Assembly (NCBI GenBank): GCA_002683825.1
Contig: NYUD01000016.1
Span: 143,815 to 207,814, forward strand
Source: Planctomycetota bacterium
GTDB taxonomy: Bacteria > Planctomycetota > UBA1135 > GCA-002686595
Length of the DNA stretch: 64,000 bases
Direction: 5' to 3'
Shown: positions 41,170 to 49,098 of the stretch, piece by piece
Layout: each line of letters starts with the position of its first letter
How positions within the stretch are numbered: position 1 is the stretch's first letter
The notes under the pieces: generated by a model
Databases searched by the model: none
What the model saw: the letters and a program-made list of their open reading frames with translations, nothing else
What the model was told of the DNA's origin: nothing
Made by a program: the position numbers and the translations under genes

Positions 41170-42549
41170 ATGAAGAATCGCCACAGTTTCGCGTCCCGGA
41201 CCTTCAGCCACGTGTTTGCCTCGCGAAAAACAGAAGCCGCTGCGCGTCGTGCACGTCGATCGGGGCTTTCCCTCCTCATGGGAAGTCTCTTCGTGGCGGC
41301 GGTGGCGGGCTGTTCGGGCGGCGAGTCGACCTCGGGTGCTCCCGGGGGAGCCGGGTCAGGACCGGGCGGTTCGAACCGGACTTCCGGTGGCGGGGCCCGT
41401 CTGGCCTATCAGAGCGCACTGAATCTCATCCACTCGAACAGCCTCGACGAGGCCGAGAAGGAGCTCCGCCGTGCGATCGAACTGAACCCCGCGATGGTCC
41501 AGGCGCATTTCGAGCTGGGCCAGCTCCTCGTGCGCCAGTCCTACGTGATCGTCGGCTCGGGATCGCGGGACCAGGAGAAGCTGGACGAGGGCATCGTACA
41601 TCTCAAGCGAGCGCTCGAGTTCGAGCCCGGGAACGATGTGTTCGCCTACTGGGTCGGTCGGGCGGCCCACATCGGCGAGGATCTGGAGATGGCCGGCGAG
41701 TACCTGGACAGGGCGATCGCCCTGAATCCGAAGAACGGCCTGGCCCACAAGCGAAAGGGGCTGCTCTCGATGGATCAGAGCGAGCTCGAAAGCGCCTGCG
41801 GGAGCCTTGAAACAGCCCTCGAGCTCCTGCCGAACGACGGTGGCCTGCGGTTTCAATACGGCAACGCTCTCGAGAACATCGATCAACCGGAGAGGGCGTT
41901 GGCGGCCTACGAACAGGCGATCGCGGTCGATCCCACCCTCTCCGCCTCGTACAACAGCTTGGCGCGGCTCAGGGACGAAGCCGGCGACAACGAGGGGGCG
42001 CAGGAGGCGTTGCGCAAGTTCGTCGTGTGGCAACGCTGGGAGCAAGAGCTGCAGGCAGCACAGCGCAAGGTCCAACGGCGACCCGATGACCCTCAGGCGC
42101 TCTTCTTCCTGGGCGAGCAGTTCTTTGCGGCCGAGAGGTGGGTGGAGGCGCTTCAGTGGTTCAATCGGGTGCTGAGTATCGACAAGCGTCACGCCCACGC
42201 GCACCTTTACTGTGGTATCGCGCGGCGCCACATCGGCGATCTGGATTTCTCCGTCGACCACCTGGAAGAAGCGGCTTTCCTGTCCCCCGATTCGCTCGAA
42301 CCGAAACTGGAGCTGATCCGCACCTGCAAGCTGGCCGACAAAGAGGATCGCATCCTGGAGATTCTCAAGCAGGTCGAGGAGGAAGCGCCTCAGGATGCCT
42401 ACGCGTACTTCGAGCTTGGGCGCGTTTGCGCCCAGCTCGAGCGGACAGAGGACGCTCGGCGGTATCTCGAGCGCACGCTCGAGTTGGATCCGACGCACGA
42501 AGGTGCGCGGGCCTTGCTCGGCGGGCTGCCCGAGGCGGGAGGGCAGTGA
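41170..42549 (+). CDS. tetratricopeptide repeat lipoprotein
   Basis: A 459-residue envelope protein. A long basic n-region (RRARR near 27-31) leads to a hydrophobic stretch and lipobox VAAVAGC, C48. A Gly/Ser-rich linker follows, then at least seven TPR units (for example AYQSALNLIHSNSLDEAEKE, ALEFEPGNDVFAYWVGRAAH, YEQAIAVDPTLSASYNSLAR, DARRYLERTLELDPTHEGAR). TPR proteins act as protein-binding scaffolds. The stop overlaps the GTG start of the CRTAC1 gene (GTGA), so they are co-translated and may act together. The start could also be ATG 41278, just before the hydrophobic core. Confidence 0.83.
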   Translation: MKNRHSFASRTFSHVFASRKTEAAARRARRSGLSLLMGSLFVAAVAGCSGGESTSGAPGGAGSGPGGSNRTSGGGARLAYQSALNLIHSNSLDEAEKELRRAIELNPAMVQAHFELGQLLVRQSYVIVGSGSRDQEKLDEGIVHLKRALEFEPGNDVFAYWVGRAAHIGEDLEMAGEYLDRAIALNPKNGLAHKRKGLLSMDQSELESACGSLETALELLPNDGGLRFQYGNALENIDQPERALAAYEQAIAVDPTLSASYNSLARLRDEAGDNEGAQEALRKFVVWQRWEQELQAAQRKVQRRPDDPQALFFLGEQFFAAERWVEALQWFNRVLSIDKRHAHAHLYCGIARRHIGDLDFSVDHLEEAAFLSPDSLEPKLELIRTCKLADKEDRILEILKQVEEEAPQDAYAYFELGRVCAQLERTEDARRYLERTLELDPTHEGARALLGGLPEAGGQ

Positions 42550-44234
42550 CCCCCCGGGGCGGCGGGCGCATCGTCCTCACCGGGCTTGCGCTCCTGCCGG
42601 CCTGTGCGCCGACCGAAGCCGAGCGTTTTTTCTTCGTCGATGTGACCGATGCATCGGGCTTGGGCGCGTTCAGGCAGGTCAACGGGGATTCCGAGAAACC
42701 GTTCATCGTCGAGACCGTCGGCGGCGGCGTTGCGCTCTTTGACTACGACGGCGACGGGGACCTGGACGCCTATCTGTCCAACGGCGGTTCCCTCGGTGCT
42801 CCGATCGAAACCAATCCTTCGGACGCGCTCTTCGCCAACGACGGCAATGGGCGTTTCGACGACGCCAGCCGTTTTGCGGGAATCGATGAGCGGCGCTGGA
42901 CCAACGGCGTTCGAACGGTCGATCTCGATGGGGATGGTTGGCTGGATGTCTTCCTCACGAACTACGGCCGTAACACCTTCTATCGCAATCGGGGGGATCG
43001 CACCTTCGAGGATGTGACAGCGGCGCTTTCACTCGGGGACGAGCGCTGGAGTACGGGGGCGTCGTTCTTCGATGTTGACCGGGACGGAGACCTGGATCTC
43101 TACGTGGGGAACTACGTCGAGTTCGATGAGCCGTGGATGCTGGAGCATCGCCCGAGCACCGAGTACCGCGGCGTCAAGGTCATGAAAGGACCGCGGGGCC
43201 TGCCCGCCGCCCCCGATCGTTTCTACCTCAACGGTGGCGACGGAACGATGCGGGATGAGAGCGAGGCCTTCGGCATCCTCGACGAACCCGAACGGTTCGC
43301 CTTCCAGACCGTGGCCTTCGACGCCGATGGGGATGGCTGGCTGGATCTCTTCGTTGCCAACGACTCGGTGGCCAACTCCCTGTGGTTCAACCGTGAGGGG
43401 GAGCGCTTCGAGAACCGAGCCCAGGTTTCCGGCGCCGCCTTCAGCATGGGGGGCAAACCCCAGGCGGGGATGGGCGTGGGGCTGGGCGACTACGACGCCG
43501 ACGGCCAGCCGGATCTCTTTCTGACGAACTTCGCGGACGACTACTTCACGGTCTATCGCGGTCTGGGCGGCGGATCGTTTCTCGATCGCACGCCGGCGCT
43601 GGGATTGGGAAAGGTGACGACCGCCAAGCTGGGCTGGGGTTGTGGTTTCTCGGACTTCGACAACGACGGCCATCTGGAACTCTTCGCCGTCAACGCCCAC
43701 GTGTACCCCCAGGTCGACCGCTTCGATCTCGGTACGGTTTACGCCCAGAAAAATCAGCTGTTCCGCTTCGACGGCAAGCGCTTCATCGAACCCGAAGGAC
43801 GAGCAGGCCCCGGGTTCAGCCTGCGAAAGGCCAGCCGCGGAGCGGCGGTAGGGGATATCGATGGGGACGGGGACCTGGATCTCTTGATCGGCAACATCGA
43901 TGGTGCGCCGACGCTCTTGCGCAACGACAGCCCGACCGGTGAGAGCCTGCGGGTCGTACTCGCGGGGTCGTTGAAATCTCGTTCGACGATAGGATCCAGA
44001 GTCACGATCCGGTGCGGTGAAGAGCGGCAAACGCGCTGGGTGGTGGGGGGGGAGAGCTTCCTCTCCAGCTCCGAGGAGGTCCTTCACTTCGGTCTGGGAA
44101 CGAGCGCCGTGATCGACGAGCTGATCGTGGTCTGGCCCGACGGACAGAGCGATAGCTTCGCAGGGCTCGAGGCCGGACAGACGGTGAAGGTGGTGCGGGG
44201 CAGGGATGGAGTCCCTTCCCGACTCGAGAACTGA
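42546..44234 (+). CDS. CRTAC1-family FG-GAP/ASPIC-UnbV repeat protein, exported
   Basis: A 562-residue protein starting at GTG 42546, with a short lipoprotein-type signal (LTGLALLPAC). Seven calcium-binding FG-GAP/VCBS motifs are readable: DYDGDGDLDAY, DLDGDGWLDVF, DVDRDGDLDLY, DADGDGWLDLF, DYDADGQPDLF, DFDNDGHLELF, DIDGDGDLDLL, each followed by a short strand and Asn. The ASPIC/UnbV domain ends the protein (SRVTIRCGEERQTRWVVGGE, DELIVVWPDG). The predicted fold is an integrin-like beta-propeller. TPR + CRTAC1 pairs recur in Planctomycetota and related phyla; their function is unknown. Confidence 0.9.
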   Translation: MTPRGGGRIVLTGLALLPACAPTEAERFFFVDVTDASGLGAFRQVNGDSEKPFIVETVGGGVALFDYDGDGDLDAYLSNGGSLGAPIETNPSDALFANDGNGRFDDASRFAGIDERRWTNGVRTVDLDGDGWLDVFLTNYGRNTFYRNRGDRTFEDVTAALSLGDERWSTGASFFDVDRDGDLDLYVGNYVEFDEPWMLEHRPSTEYRGVKVMKGPRGLPAAPDRFYLNGGDGTMRDESEAFGILDEPERFAFQTVAFDADGDGWLDLFVANDSVANSLWFNREGERFENRAQVSGAAFSMGGKPQAGMGVGLGDYDADGQPDLFLTNFADDYFTVYRGLGGGSFLDRTPALGLGKVTTAKLGWGCGFSDFDNDGHLELFAVNAHVYPQVDRFDLGTVYAQKNQLFRFDGKRFIEPEGRAGPGFSLRKASRGAAVGDIDGDGDLDLLIGNIDGAPTLLRNDSPTGESLRVVLAGSLKSRSTIGSRVTIRCGEERQTRWVVGGESFLSSSEEVLHFGLGTSAVIDELIVVWPDGQSDSFAGLEAGQTVKVVRGRDGVPSRLEN

Positions 44235-44322
44235 CCTCGTCTTTGCAGATGCATCTCCGCACGACGCCGTGCCGGCGAGCACCCAGCCCTTCGGAATCGA
44301 CCGGCCGGTTGTGCGGGAGTTG

Positions 44323-44775
44323 CTAGCCGTCCAACAGGCGAAGCAGCCGCTCTTCGCTCTTGGGTCCAAAGCCGGGCACCTCCCGCAGGCGCCCTTCGAT
44401 CAACGCCTGTCGCAGATCGGTCGGACTTTGAACTCCCAGTTCGTCGCGTAGCATGCGTACACGCTTGGGTCCGAGACCGGGGATGGCCAGGATTTCCAAG
44501 AGCCCCGGGGCGTGGGTTTGCTCGAGCTTCGCCCTGTACGCGGGGATTCCCAGGGTGACGATCTCGCCGATCGTCTTGGCCAGACCCTTTCCGATGTCCG
44601 GCAACTGCGTCAGATCGGCTTCGGCGCGCACGAGCCCATCCAGTTCCCCGTCGTGATGGCGGATCGTATCGGCGCCGTTGCGATAGGCGCGAATACGAAA
44701 GGGGCTCGCCTGATCGATCTCGAGCAGGTCGGCCAGAGACTCGAGGATGTGCGCGATCTCCTTGTTCGAGGGCAT
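44323..44775 (-). CDS. stand-alone helix-hairpin-helix protein resembling the PolX N-terminal region
   Basis: A 150-residue protein that looks like the N-terminal 8-kDa and fingers region of family X DNA polymerase (MPSNKEIAHILESLADLLEI, RAYRNGADTIRHH, LPDIGKGLAKTIGEIVTLGI). It carries HhH motifs, IPGLGPKRVRMLRDELGV and VPGFGPKSEERLLRLL, that bind DNA without sequence specificity. PolX is normally about 570 residues with a polymerase palm and PHP domain; here a TAG ends the frame right after the second HhH, and downstream sequence in no frame resembles the palm. It is either an intact short DNA-binding protein or an old remnant. The start is ATG 44773-44775. Confidence 0.8.
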   Translation of the reverse strand: MPSNKEIAHILESLADLLEIDQASPFRIRAYRNGADTIRHHDGELDGLVRAEADLTQLPDIGKGLAKTIGEIVTLGIPAYRAKLEQTHAPGLLEILAIPGLGPKRVRMLRDELGVQSPTDLRQALIEGRLREVPGFGPKSEERLLRLLDG

Positions 44776-44909
44776 GTGTGAGCTAAGAGACTAGCTCTCC
44801 GGCAGGGTCCGGCGCGAACGACGGGGTGCTTCGGGAGGAACCGTACGCCGGAATCCCCCTCGCGCTCCATTCCGGAGAGCCGAGATTCCGATGGATGGGG
44901 GGGCTTCCG

Positions 44910-45584
44910 ATGGAAGAACCTTCACAACCCCAAAAGACCCCGCGCCGGAGACTCGTCCTCGAGGTCCTGGCGCTTTTCGGACTCGTGCCGGGAGTGCTGT
45001 GGGCCATACGCTTCTTCGGTGGGCAGGTTCCGACGATCCCGTTGCTCGTCGTCCTCGGTGGGGGAACCCTGTTCTTCCTCCGCCGCTTTGCACCGGGTCA
45101 AGTCAGGCGCTGGTTCCACGCGCCCTGGCCCCCCGGGGAGGTCCGGCGCATCGGCGTTCAGTTCGGGATCGCGACTTTCCTCCTGACGCTCTACGTCCAC
45201 TTCCTCGAGCCCAAGAACTTCCTGGCCCTGCCCCGCCACCAGCCTTGGATCTGGGGCATGATCGTCTTCACCTATCCGTTCCTGTCGGTATTGCCCCAGG
45301 AACTCTTCTTCCGCGGGTTCTTCTTTCACCGCTACGAACGTCTCTTTCGGACGAACGGTGCGCGCATCCTGGCCTCCGGACTGGCCTTCGGGCTCGCGCA
45401 CGCCTTCTACGGCAACGCGGTCGCGTTGATTCTTTCGACCACGGGCGGGGGGCTCTTCGCCTGGACCTTCGTGCGGACCCGTTCGCTTTCCCTGGTGACG
45501 GCCGAGCACGCGCTCTATGGGGTGGCGCTCTTCACCGTCGGGTTGGGGCGGTACTTCTTGGCCTCCGGCGTCCAGGTTCTCTAG
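44910..45584 (+). CDS. CPBP-family intramembrane glutamic protease
   Basis: A 224-residue membrane protein with about seven hydrophobic helices. The CPBP/Abi motifs are PQELFFRGFFFHRY (Q130, E131, R135; the usual EExxxR has Gln in the first place), FGLAHAFYG (H164) and AEHALYG (E199, H200). Members cut substrates within the membrane, such as prenylated or sorting-tag proteins. The SVxPQExxxRxFFF form resembles proteases of exosortase-like C-terminal sorting systems; no tag protein is seen here. I chose ATG 44910 (GGGGGG upstream); ATG 44895 and GTG 44826 are in frame. It overlaps the end of the cytochrome gene by 4 bp. Confidence 0.82.
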   Translation: MEEPSQPQKTPRRRLVLEVLALFGLVPGVLWAIRFFGGQVPTIPLLVVLGGGTLFFLRRFAPGQVRRWFHAPWPPGEVRRIGVQFGIATFLLTLYVHFLEPKNFLALPRHQPWIWGMIVFTYPFLSVLPQELFFRGFFFHRYERLFRTNGARILASGLAFGLAHAFYGNAVALILSTTGGGLFAWTFVRTRSLSLVTAEHALYGVALFTVGLGRYFLASGVQVL

Positions 45585-46519
45585 AGAGTCTTCTCCCCGA
45601 GAAGAAAGGACTCCTCGACGGGCAGCAATGGAAACGGTTGAAAGAGCAACCGGAGCCTGGCTGACTCCCCACCCCGGGGTAGGGGAAATTGAAAGGTGCG
45701 CTCCTCGTCGGGACGGAGCCGGTTGTCCTCGCGTTTCTCGCCGCGGAAGGGCTTGCGCAAGAGCACCGATTGCGTCTCGTGTCCGGGGAGGTCCATTCGG
45801 ATCAGGAAGGCCCGCGACGGGATCTCTCCCGGAAAACGGTGACCCGTCCGGTTGCGTACGCGCAATTCGATCGCGCCGTCGGTTCGTTCCGCTTCCCAGG
45901 CGATGGCGCGGCGCACGAAATCGGGGTTCAAGCCGCCGTGCGAACCGTGGGAGCGACCGTCGCCCTCCGGACGCGGCTGCATGTGGCAGTCGACGCAGCG
46001 TACCCCCAGGGCGAAGGCATCGGAGGTGCGGTACTCCGCGAAGGCCCCGTGGGTCGGTTCGTGGCAGGGATAGCAGTGTTCGGCCTGGATCAGGCGGGGC
46101 TCGCGGCGCGGCCGGCAGGGAGCGTCGGGGATCGTGCGCGCGGCGGCCACTCCGTCGTCTAGGCCGTGACAGGACAGGCAATGCACGCCGTCGCGCTGGT
46201 TGAAGTCGCGGTAAGCGGGCGCCCTGTCGAAACCCGTCTCGAAGACCGAGCGCGGGCTGTGGCAAGGCCGGCAGCTCTTCTTCTGAAAGTCGCGCGTTGC
46301 GACGCGCGCGTTCTCGTTGGTCCAGGCCCGGGAGTGCAGGCTCTCGGCCCACTCGCGAAAGACCTTTTCGTGGCAGCCTCCGCAGGCGGCTATCGAAGGC
46401 AGATCGATGCGCTCGTGGGGCGGACGTGTGTCTTCGGGGGAGGAGTCCTGGAACGCAGCGAGACTCGAGAGCAAGAGTCCCCCGCAAAGCGCTGTCCGGC
46501 CGTGAAGGAGAGGGCTCAC
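45581..46519 (-). CDS. exported pentaheme cytochrome c
   Basis: A 312-residue protein starting at GTG 46517-46519, which overlaps the stop of the HEAT-repeat gene (GTGA). After a signal-like segment (ALCGGLLLSSLAAF) come five CxxCH haem sites: CGGCH, CRPCH, CLSCH, CYPCH and CVDCH, spread over about 150 residues. Additional histidines can be distal ligands. The last 110 residues are a haem-free beta-rich domain (IELRVRNRTGHRFPGEIPSR). It resembles the cytochrome c554/multihaem family, and the role is periplasmic electron transfer. It is translationally coupled to the HEAT protein, so the two probably work together. Confidence 0.9.
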   Translation of the reverse strand: MSPLLHGRTALCGGLLLSSLAAFQDSSPEDTRPPHERIDLPSIAACGGCHEKVFREWAESLHSRAWTNENARVATRDFQKKSCRPCHSPRSVFETGFDRAPAYRDFNQRDGVHCLSCHGLDDGVAAARTIPDAPCRPRREPRLIQAEHCYPCHEPTHGAFAEYRTSDAFALGVRCVDCHMQPRPEGDGRSHGSHGGLNPDFVRRAIAWEAERTDGAIELRVRNRTGHRFPGEIPSRAFLIRMDLPGHETQSVLLRKPFRGEKREDNRLRPDEERTFQFPLPRGGESARLRLLFQPFPLLPVEESFLLGEKTL

Positions 46520-48966
46520 CGCTTTCGATCGCTTTCCAGGGCCCACTCGAGGTAACGTTCGGCGCCGTCGAAACGCTCTTTTGGTTCGCCGTACATCCAA
46601 TCGACGTCGATGTCCAGATCGCTGAGATGTCGCAGCGCTTCATGGGCGCAAAAACGAACGAAGGGATCCCCGTCGAGCAAGAAAGAGGCCAGGAGCTGGA
46701 CGTGTTCCTTGGAGCCGGTCATCGCCAGCCCCAGGACTGCCGCGTAGCGGTTCGCGTTGCGACGGTTCTGAAGGAACTCGGCCAGGAGACCCGCAGCGGC
46801 GCTCTCGCGCGTTCGACCGAGTGCGAGTAGCACCTCTTCGCCCAGCCCGACGGGTGTGGTGAATTGGCCGCGGGCACGGTTCGTGCGCAGGGGCGTCCAG
46901 CCGAGGAGGGCCTTCTCGATGTTCTCGATCACCAGGCGGCGGTAGGGCTGGTCTCCCTTGTGCCCCTTGAGGGAGGCGAGGTGGCCTTCGATGTAGCTCA
47001 CCGTCTGTTGGCGGTTCAGCTCCGTGAGCGACGGGTTGATACCGCGCTGAATCACACGCTCGACCAGGTTCTGGATCATCGGGCGCAGGCGGTTGCGGGG
47101 AGAGCCGCGCAGCCAGGCGTCGACGACTTTCCGCGCCTCTTCACGAAATTCCTCGAGTTGTTCCGCGAAGGCGTCTTTCCCGGATGCCGCGGTGTAGATG
47201 AGCGGGGCGAGGTCCACCATCGCCAGGCGCCCCCTCTCCGACAGGGTGCGCACGGCGCGCAGGTACAGGTAGTCGCGTGCCGGGAGACGCTCGGATTGGG
47301 CGCCGGAGCACTCTTTGACGAGTTCGCGCGCCGTCGCCTCGAGCTTCGGGTGAAGGTCGGCGACGAGGGTCTCGAATCCGATCAGCCTCAGCGAATCGAG
47401 GGGCTGGCGCTTCAGAAAAGAGAGGGCGAGCTCGGATCGCTCGTCGTAGGGCAGGTTGCGTAGCGCATGCCCCCGCAGGGACGGGTTGTAGGACGCCGAC
47501 GTCGCGATGCGACGCAGCCGTGCCTGGCCGTCCGCGCCCGCGCGCGCCAGGGCTTGAAGGTATTGCAGGCGCACCGGGGGATGAACGCGGCCGAAGTCCG
47601 TTCCCTCGCGTCCGCCTCCGGCACCGCTCGCGGCGAGATCAGACAGCTCCACCAATCGGCGTAAGAGATCCGCGTCTCCGGGACGAAGCATCAGGCGCAG
47701 GATGCGTGTCTGTTGCAGGAGGATCTCGGAGCGCGCCCGCGGACCGTCGGGACGGTCGGGGCTGACCCTTCCGGCGGGACTGCGGAAGGTCTCCGCCGAT
47801 TGGCGCAGGGTTGCGGCGGCGCGCTCCAGAAAATCCTCCAGTGGGGCGGCCGTCGAGCGCCTCGGGACGATGCGAATCAGGGCTGCCAGGGCTTCGATCG
47901 CCGGTCCGCTCTTGCGTCTCTTGATCCCCTCTCTTGCGATCTCCATCAGCGGTTCGACGGCGGCGTACGCGCGCGGTCGGCCGAGGGCGGCGATGAGGGC
48001 GCCCTTCAGAATCGGGTCGTCTTCCTTGGCGAGGCGATCCAGGAGGGGCGTGACATCCAAGGGGCCGTGGAAGCTGGAGAGCCCCGCGAGGGCGCGCACG
48101 GTTTCCACCGCATCATCGGAGAAGAGCGCGCGCTCGAGCAGGACGTCGGTCGCTCTCGGGGTTCGGTAGCGACCGAGGGCGGCCACCGCCGCGCGGCGTA
48201 GGGTGACGCATCCTTCGCGCGCATAACGCACGACCCAGGCTTCGGTCTGGTCGGAAAAGAGCAACAAGCGTTGTGCGAAGGGCTCTTCGGGATCGTAGGC
48301 GTGGTGTCGGATCAGCTCTTCAAAGCAGAAACGCGAGAGCATGTTGTCGCGAGTCGAATCCGAGTGGATCGGTTTGGCGCGGCCCGGCGACTCATCGACG
48401 TTCGATGTGATGGCGCGCCGCAGGTATGCGACCGCGGGTCGCAAGTCCTTTTCAGCGGAGGCCGCCTCCAGGGTGGCGAGGGTCGGTTCGCCGATCTCGA
48501 TCAGGTGTCCGATGACCGATTCGAAGGGCACGATGTCGGGGTGCAGAAGCAGCCGCAAGAGCGGCGTCATGGTGACCCAGTGGAGGCCGGATCCGAGGGC
48601 CGGGGGCGGGGGCAGAAGGGCCTCCTCTCCCGTGCGCGGGCCGGTTTTCACCAGTTGCCTTGTCCAGCTCAGGTGTCCCCCCACGTCCCAGGTGAGGATG
48701 CGCGTGAACCCGGAGCTGTCGGAGATTCGAAAATGGAGCTCGGGCGTGCGGGGCTTGGAGGAGGTGCGGTCTTTTTCGGGGTCGGGCGAGCGTTCCGGGG
48801 TCCTGGGGAACAGGCCCCCACGGGGCGGGGAGTAGGCGGGGAAGCTCCGCGTCCAGTGCAGGGGAGATCCGGCCGGGACTCCGACGTCGAGATCCACGGT
48901 GGAGACCGGGCGTGGCACGAGGATGGCCACGAGAAGAGTGCCGAGGGCGTACCGCACGAGATGCAT
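46516..48966 (-). CDS. HEAT-repeat protein, exported
   Basis: An 816-residue protein with an N-terminal hydrophobic signal (ALGTLLVAILV) and a Pro/Arg-rich low-complexity stretch at about 45-80. Most of the rest is alpha-alpha hairpins of HEAT type, for example GCVTLRRAAVAALGRYRTPR, GALIAALGRPRAYAAVEPLM and YAAVLGLAMTGSKEHVQLLA. Such solenoids bind proteins; many occur in planctomycetes beside cytochromes. There are no catalytic motifs. The stop overlaps the start of the pentaheme cytochrome gene. It is divergent from the first beta-propeller gene over 132 bp. Confidence 0.82.
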   Translation of the reverse strand: MHLVRYALGTLLVAILVPRPVSTVDLDVGVPAGSPLHWTRSFPAYSPPRGGLFPRTPERSPDPEKDRTSSKPRTPELHFRISDSSGFTRILTWDVGGHLSWTRQLVKTGPRTGEEALLPPPPALGSGLHWVTMTPLLRLLLHPDIVPFESVIGHLIEIGEPTLATLEAASAEKDLRPAVAYLRRAITSNVDESPGRAKPIHSDSTRDNMLSRFCFEELIRHHAYDPEEPFAQRLLLFSDQTEAWVVRYAREGCVTLRRAAVAALGRYRTPRATDVLLERALFSDDAVETVRALAGLSSFHGPLDVTPLLDRLAKEDDPILKGALIAALGRPRAYAAVEPLMEIAREGIKRRKSGPAIEALAALIRIVPRRSTAAPLEDFLERAAATLRQSAETFRSPAGRVSPDRPDGPRARSEILLQQTRILRLMLRPGDADLLRRLVELSDLAASGAGGGREGTDFGRVHPPVRLQYLQALARAGADGQARLRRIATSASYNPSLRGHALRNLPYDERSELALSFLKRQPLDSLRLIGFETLVADLHPKLEATARELVKECSGAQSERLPARDYLYLRAVRTLSERGRLAMVDLAPLIYTAASGKDAFAEQLEEFREEARKVVDAWLRGSPRNRLRPMIQNLVERVIQRGINPSLTELNRQQTVSYIEGHLASLKGHKGDQPYRRLVIENIEKALLGWTPLRTNRARGQFTTPVGLGEEVLLALGRTRESAAAGLLAEFLQNRRNANRYAAVLGLAMTGSKEHVQLLASFLLDGDPFVRFCAHEALRHLSDLDIDVDWMYGEPKERFDGAERYLEWALESDRKR

Positions 48967-49098
48967 GAAGGGTCCGGTCCAGGAACATAGGACATCCGTG
49001 CCCGGGAGTTACGCTCGCTTCTGGATCCCTGGCGCTCCATCCGTTCCAGACTGCCCCTTGCAAGCCCCTCCCGCACCTGGGACAACCCCCCGTGCAAG

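Noticed and set aside
44235..44322. Continuation of a broken polX gene downstream of the HhH protein
   Set aside because: Translation past the TAG shows no palm or PHP sequence, so a simple nonsense break is unlikely.
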